Assembly: GCA_028284955.1 (NCBI GenBank)
Contig: JANQQS010000022.1
Span: forward strand, 1-64,000
Reading direction: 5' to 3'
Source: Myxococcota bacterium
GTDB taxonomy: Bacteria; Myxococcota_A; Polyangia; Polyangiales; Houyiibacteriaceae
Length of the DNA stretch: 64,000 nucleotides
A program made the translations under genes and the position numbers. The notes below the pieces were generated by a model. That model was given only the letters and a program-made list of their open reading frames with translations, was not told the DNA's origin and did no database searches. This document shows, one piece after another, positions 60,362-64,000 of the stretch (position 1 is its first letter; each line of letters starts with the position of its first letter).

Positions 60362-61846
60362 ATGACACTGGAGCGACCTGCATCCTATTGGTATGCGCTC
60401 GTCAAAGAGTTGTGTGCCTTGACGTCGGAAACTGAGTGGTGCGAGTTCAAGGTCGACAACTCGGACCCAAAGGAGATCGGCGAGTACATATCCGCTCTCG
60501 CGAACGCGGCTACGCTGGCCAGCAAGGTTCACGCATACCTAGTTTGGGGCGTCGAAGACACTACCCATCGTGTTGTGGGGACATCGTTTGTCCCTGCCCA
60601 GGCAAAGAAGGGCAACGAGGAACTGGAAAACTGGTTGCTGCGGAAGCTGTCGCCAAAGATTGGGTTTCAGTTTCGTTCCGTGAACATCGACGGCAGGACC
60701 GTGGTTGTTCTGGAGATTGAACGTTCAGCTCGGCAACCCGTTCAGTTCGAGGGTGGCGAGTGGATACGGATCGGGTCTTACAAGAAGAAGCTAAAAGACT
60801 TTCCCGAGAAAGAACGAGCGTTATGGAGAGCCTTCGACGCCACACCAATTGAGGCTCAGATTGCACACTCCGATGTACGTACCGAAGACGTGGTGCGACT
60901 TCTGGACTATCCCCGGTACTTCGATCTGGTTGAGAGGCCACTTCCGGAAACAAGGGCCCTTATTCTCGACACGCTCAAGCAGGAGTCATTCATCGTCCGT
61001 GACGACGCGGGTCATTGGAACATTACCAATCTCGGCGCGCTGCTTTTCGCCAAACGGCTATCTGACTTCCCCAGAGTCAAGAGGAAGGCTGTTCGAGTAG
61101 TCGTCTACCGCGGGCGTGGTCGGGTTGAAGCAATACGGGAGCAGGAGATCGGTCGTGGATATGCTGCGGGCTTCGAAGGCCTCGTAGGCTTCGTCAACGA
61201 ACTTCTGCCGACGAATGAGGTAATTCAGAAAGCACTGCGTCGCGATGTACCCATGTACCCGGAGATCGCGATACGCGAGGTGGTTGCGAACGCCCTCATT
61301 CACCAAGATCTAACCGTTCGAGGCGCGGGGCCTACGGTAGAAATATTCGATGATCGGATGGAAGTGACGAGTCCGGGCGAGCCACTCATGCCTACCGACA
61401 GATTTCTGGACACGCCACCGCGGTCGAGGAATGAGGCACTGGCGTCGTTCATGCGTCGCGTAGGAGTGTGCGAAGAACGAGGAAGCGGGATTGACAAAGT
61501 CGTATCCGCAACGGAGACGTTTCAGTTGCCTGCGCCGCTGTTCGAAGTGACCGGCGGATCGACAAGAGTTGTACTTTTTGGGGCTCGCGGTCTCGCGGAG
61601 ATGGATTCGGACGATCGGATTCGGGCCTGCTATCAACACGCCTGCCTGCGCTACGTAATGCGGGAGTTCATGACGAACAGCTCGGTTCGTGAGCGCTTCG
61701 GTATCGCGAGCCAGAACTCGGCGAAGGCCTCCCGGCTTATCAAGGAAGCGGTGGAGTCAGGGAAAGTTGAGGCGGACAACGCCGATGCATCAAGAAAGCA
61801 CATGAAATACGTGCCTTTCTGGGCGAAGGAGGTCCGTTCCCGATGA
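60362..61846 (+). CDS. Schlafen-like AlbA_2 ATP-binding protein
   Basis: A 494-residue protein. The AlbA_2 domain starts ETEWCEFKVDNSDPKEIGEY and continues with SALANAATLASKVHAYLVWG. The middle has NLGALLFAKRLSDFPRVKRK and the GHKL-like ATPase segment IREVVANALIHQDLTVRGAG, then VTSPGEPLMPTDRF, as in AAA_4/HATPase_c_4 proteins. The C-terminus has a winged helix (RERFGIASQNSAKASRLIKE). The ATG at 60362 after GAGGTAGAG was preferred. Such proteins are regulators or defence-linked nucleic acid binding proteins. Confidence 0.82.
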   Translation: MTLERPASYWYALVKELCALTSETEWCEFKVDNSDPKEIGEYISALANAATLASKVHAYLVWGVEDTTHRVVGTSFVPAQAKKGNEELENWLLRKLSPKIGFQFRSVNIDGRTVVVLEIERSARQPVQFEGGEWIRIGSYKKKLKDFPEKERALWRAFDATPIEAQIAHSDVRTEDVVRLLDYPRYFDLVERPLPETRALILDTLKQESFIVRDDAGHWNITNLGALLFAKRLSDFPRVKRKAVRVVVYRGRGRVEAIREQEIGRGYAAGFEGLVGFVNELLPTNEVIQKALRRDVPMYPEIAIREVVANALIHQDLTVRGAGPTVEIFDDRMEVTSPGEPLMPTDRFLDTPPRSRNEALASFMRRVGVCEERGSGIDKVVSATETFQLPAPLFEVTGGSTRVVLFGARGLAEMDSDDRIRACYQHACLRYVMREFMTNSSVRERFGIASQNSAKASRLIKEAVESGKVEADNADASRKHMKYVPFWAKEVRSR

Positions 61847-62074
61847 GCCGTGGGCTATTTGACGAGAACGCCATTGGTGAGCCGAGACTGGGCTGCTAAA
61901 TAGGAAAAATGTTGTGTTTTCAGGGTGTTGCAGAGGCGGTTGCTATTTGACGGCTATTTGATGACCTAGCGGACGAGGCCCTTATGGTGGGCACCAACCG
62001 AAAGGAGTTCGACACCACGAAGGTCATCGAAGCTGGGCAGGTACAGAAAGGCAAGCGTCGCGACTTCGAGCTGA

Positions 62075-62515
62075 TCAGGGTTCGCGTGTCCACACAACGC
62101 GGCCAGTCCACGTCTGCTCCCGGCGCTCCAACCGATCGTCCACACTTTCGCCATCGAAGTTGGTGGAGATTGGTTGGGCTGTGAAATCGTAGTCGGGCAT
62201 GGACAGCACGTTGATCACGGCGCGTTCGCGGCCTGAAATCTTGCACGTTGCCACCGTCAGGACGCCACAGACTTTGCAGCACAGGAAGTCGGCTGTCTGG
62301 TGGCCCATGCGGTACACGCTGATCTCGCTGCGTTTGGCCTCGCGCATCTCCAACCGGCCGTGTCGGTCCGAAATATATCGGGCACCGTGCCGCCGGCAAA
62401 AGCTGCACGAACATTCCCGGGGGACGAAGTCTGACGCCTGCTGATTCGTGTGAAGAACAAAGCGAATGTTGCCGCAGTGGCAACTTCCGGTGAGCTGGTT
62501 TGCGTGGTTCGTCAT
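62075..62515 (-). CDS. GFA family (CENP-V/GFA domain) protein
   Basis: A 146-residue zinc-binding protein of the glutathione-dependent formaldehyde-activating family. Cys ligands are in GSCHCGNIRF, CSCSFCRRHG and CCKVCGVLT. Function in most bacteria is not formaldehyde detoxification, so only the family is given. Its 3' end is the source or sister of the remnant at 59373-59475. The gene is divergent from the LysR gene, with an intergenic region of 108 bases. Confidence 0.88.
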   Translation of the reverse strand: MTNHANQLTGSCHCGNIRFVLHTNQQASDFVPRECSCSFCRRHGARYISDRHGRLEMREAKRSEISVYRMGHQTADFLCCKVCGVLTVATCKISGRERAVINVLSMPDYDFTAQPISTNFDGESVDDRLERREQTWTGRVVWTREP

Positions 62516-62594
62516 GGGTCTGCTCTCCGAGTTGGTGAACCAAGTGCTAGCCTAATTTTATCATTCGAAAATCGTATTTTAGTTATACTATTCA

Positions 62595-62611
62595 TTCATT
62601 TTCAGAATGAA
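62595..62611. promoter_or_regulatory. inverted repeat between GFA and LysR genes
   Basis: TTCATT at 62595-62600 and AATGAA at 62606-62611 form an inverted repeat in the AT-rich divergent promoter region, 12 bases from the GTG at 62624. Compatible with a LysR binding box. Confidence 0.35.
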
Positions 62612-62623
62612 ACGGGTGCCTCG

Positions 62624-63511
62624 GTGAAAAAGCTAGATTTGCGAATCCTGCAAGCCGTGGTGCTCACGTTTGAAGAGCGAAGCATCACCAAAGCGGCGAT
62701 GCGCATGGACATTTCTCAGCCGTCGATGAGCCGGTTGATATCGCGTGCGCGCGTTTTCTTTGACGATCCGCTCTTTCTCACGTCGCCGCACCGAGTCGTT
62801 CCCACGGCGAGAGCGAGCGAAGTTACCGACCAATGCCGCGCCGTGCTGGCGAGCATCGAAACGCTCCGCAAGCCTTCTGTGTTCGATCCTAAGACCGACA
62901 CGCGTACGTTCTCGATTTCTGCCACCGACTATATTGGCAAGGTGGTTCTCGCTCCAATCATTGGTCAGCTCATCCGTGCCGCGCCCGAGGCGAGCTTCCG
63001 CATCCACGATCGACGAGAGAATATCCTTCTCAAGCGTGACGATTCATGTCATGTCGCGATTGGCAGCTTTCCGAAACCCGAAGATGACTTTCGTCGCATC
63101 AAGCTATACCGAGAATCATTTTTGTCGCTCGCCCGCAAGGGCCATCCGCTTTCCAAAAAACAGCGTTCGCTCGCCGACTTTCTGAACGCAAAGCACTTGC
63201 TGGTCACCATCCCCGATGCCGGACGCAGCGCGATTGACGAGGGGCTCAAACGGCATGGTTCGAAGCCTCGCGAGGTAGTCGTTCGGACGCCTCATTTCCT
63301 ATCGACTCCCGACATGCTCAGAGAAACTGATCTCGTCACCACGCTGCCCACTCGACTCGCGAACGCGCTCGCCGAGCAATATGATTTGTTCACCTTCAAG
63401 CCACCACTGAAAGTCAGTTCGTTTACGGTGTGGATGATGTGGCACGAACGCATGCAGCTCGACCCGGCACACCGCTGGCTACGTCAGCAAATCACTCGCG
63501 CGATCCGCTGA
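62624..63511 (+). CDS. LysR-family transcriptional regulator
   Basis: A 295-residue LysR protein. The helix-turn-helix is LRILQAVVLTFEERSITKAA and DISQPSMSRLISRAR. The effector domain follows (TFSISATDYIGKVVLAPIIG). The GTG at 62624 gives the normal N-terminus; the frame is open upstream to 62450, but that part overlaps the GFA gene on the other strand. It probably controls the divergent GFA gene. Confidence 0.88.
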   Translation: MKKLDLRILQAVVLTFEERSITKAAMRMDISQPSMSRLISRARVFFDDPLFLTSPHRVVPTARASEVTDQCRAVLASIETLRKPSVFDPKTDTRTFSISATDYIGKVVLAPIIGQLIRAAPEASFRIHDRRENILLKRDDSCHVAIGSFPKPEDDFRRIKLYRESFLSLARKGHPLSKKQRSLADFLNAKHLLVTIPDAGRSAIDEGLKRHGSKPREVVVRTPHFLSTPDMLRETDLVTTLPTRLANALAEQYDLFTFKPPLKVSSFTVWMMWHERMQLDPAHRWLRQQITRAIR

Positions 63512-63540
63512 AAGCGGAGTGTTCGACCGAAGACATGGGC

Positions 63541-64000
63541 TCAATCGAAAGACATGGGTCGCCGGCAGTTGCTTTTTTGGCCAAAGGTCTCGACGTCGAC
63601 GCCCATCGAGCGACACACCGCGACGAGGAAGTTGTTGACCCAACGTTTTTCGCCGTCGCTTTTACCATTGCCGACGATCTGATAGCGACCGCCTCGAACG
63701 CCAACCCCGTCTCCGCCGGCCACGACCCACATCAGATTCGTGCGGCTGTGGTTTGTGCCCATCGGTTTGATGTGCGCGACGAGGGTATTTTCGATCATGG
63801 GTCGGCCATCGGTGTCGATGGTGTTTTTTAGCCGATTGATCAACTCCGCGAAGAGCTTATTGTAGACGCGTTGCATCTTGATTCCCTGGGTGATTCCGGT
63901 GGAGCGAGGCAAACATGTCCTCACGTTGTTGACCGTCTTGCAGCGCCCGGCGCCATCGAGGTCGGCAAACGCATGCGCGATGGCGTGGTCTGCGTACGTC
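63541..64000 (-). CDS. DUF1552-like protein, C-terminal part (runs off the window)
   Basis: The frame enters from the right edge and ends at 63541. The visible 152 codons show AELINRLKNTIDTDGRPMIE and NTLVAHIKPMGTNHSRTNLM, the Gly-rich VVAGGDGVGVRGGRY and RWVNNFLVAVCRSMGVDVET. This is the pattern of the C-terminal region of DUF1552/DUF1501-like proteins, exported proteins abundant in myxobacteria and planctomycetes and often paired with DUF1592 genes. The N-terminus and signal are outside the window. Confidence 0.65.
   Translation of the reverse strand, partial: TYADHAIAHAFADLDGAGRCKTVNNVRTCLPRSTGITQGIKMQRVYNKLFAELINRLKNTIDTDGRPMIENTLVAHIKPMGTNHSRTNLMWVVAGGDGVGVRGGRYQIVGNGKSDGEKRWVNNFLVAVCRSMGVDVETFGQKSNCRRPMSFD

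Noticed and set aside
61847-62074. A short frame starting near 61984 (MVGTNRKEFDTTK)
   Set aside because: It runs into the GFA gene on the other strand, has no recognised family, and no partner was found.
62450-62623. N-terminal extension of the right-hand LysR gene
   Set aside because: It overlaps the start of the GFA gene and the divergent promoter; the GTG at 62624 gives the usual LysR length.

Overview
The window looks like a chromosomal stretch from a Myxococcota-type bacterium (the former deltaproteobacteria; Bradymonadales, Nannocystales or Polyangiales are possible). This is an inference from content. GC is moderately high, and many secreted lipoproteins have an N-terminal lipobox followed by Asp/Gly/Ser-rich linkers. 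Others carry VCBS/FG-GAP repeats, thrombospondin type 3-like calcium repeats ahead of vWA domains, myxobacterial Cys-rich repeats, beta-helix repeats or LamG domains. No rRNA, tRNA or CRISPR array was seen, and no intact transposase was recognised.

Layout. 1-2.1 kb: an island of stem-loop repeats with compensatory arms on both sides of a PLP-dependent cystathionine gamma-synthase-like gene. 2.2-12.7 kb: an accessory region with a decayed DUF4160/DUF2442 pair, a large FG-GAP lipoprotein, an orphan antitoxin, an OLD-family ATPase/nuclease, an AbiE toxin-antitoxin pair, a LysR/DoxX divergent pair, and a coupled three-gene unit (small protein, retropepsin-like protease, HEPN-like protein). 12.8-28 kb: surface and secreted proteins, including two diverged copies of a GH5 glycoside hydrolase lipoprotein, vWA and FG-GAP lipoproteins, a glycine-rich lipoprotein and a K+ channel-like protein. 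28.3-36 kb: an ECF sigma/ZAS anti-sigma operon running into a beta-helix lipoprotein, a lipoprotein and a c-type cytochrome lipoprotein, with a divergent outer-membrane-type protein. One DNA element occurs at identical spacing in front of both the sigma gene and the cytochrome gene.

36-46.5 kb: a vWA lipoprotein, a DEDDh exonuclease, a second AbiE system with an inverted repeat at its start codon, and an RHH-HEPN-like protein. These are followed by a coupled ATP-grasp ligase/zinc acyl-hydrolase pair flanked by two CBS-domain genes, and a 2Fe-2S ferredoxin. 46.5-59.3 kb: more surface proteins, a NarL-type two-component system, a methyltransferase, and the decayed remains of a second copy of the small-protein/retropepsin pair. 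59.4-64 kb: a GFA-family gene and a 3' remnant of a paralogue, a small HEPN-like protein, a Schlafen-like AlbA_2 ATP-binding protein, a LysR regulator, and the C-terminal part of a DUF1552-like protein running off the right edge.

The best candidates for something not well described are the protease/HEPN unit at 10.99-12.67 kb, the multi-stem repeat family at the left edge, and the shared upstream element of the ECF operon. All functional readings come from motifs and gene order seen by eye. No database search was run.
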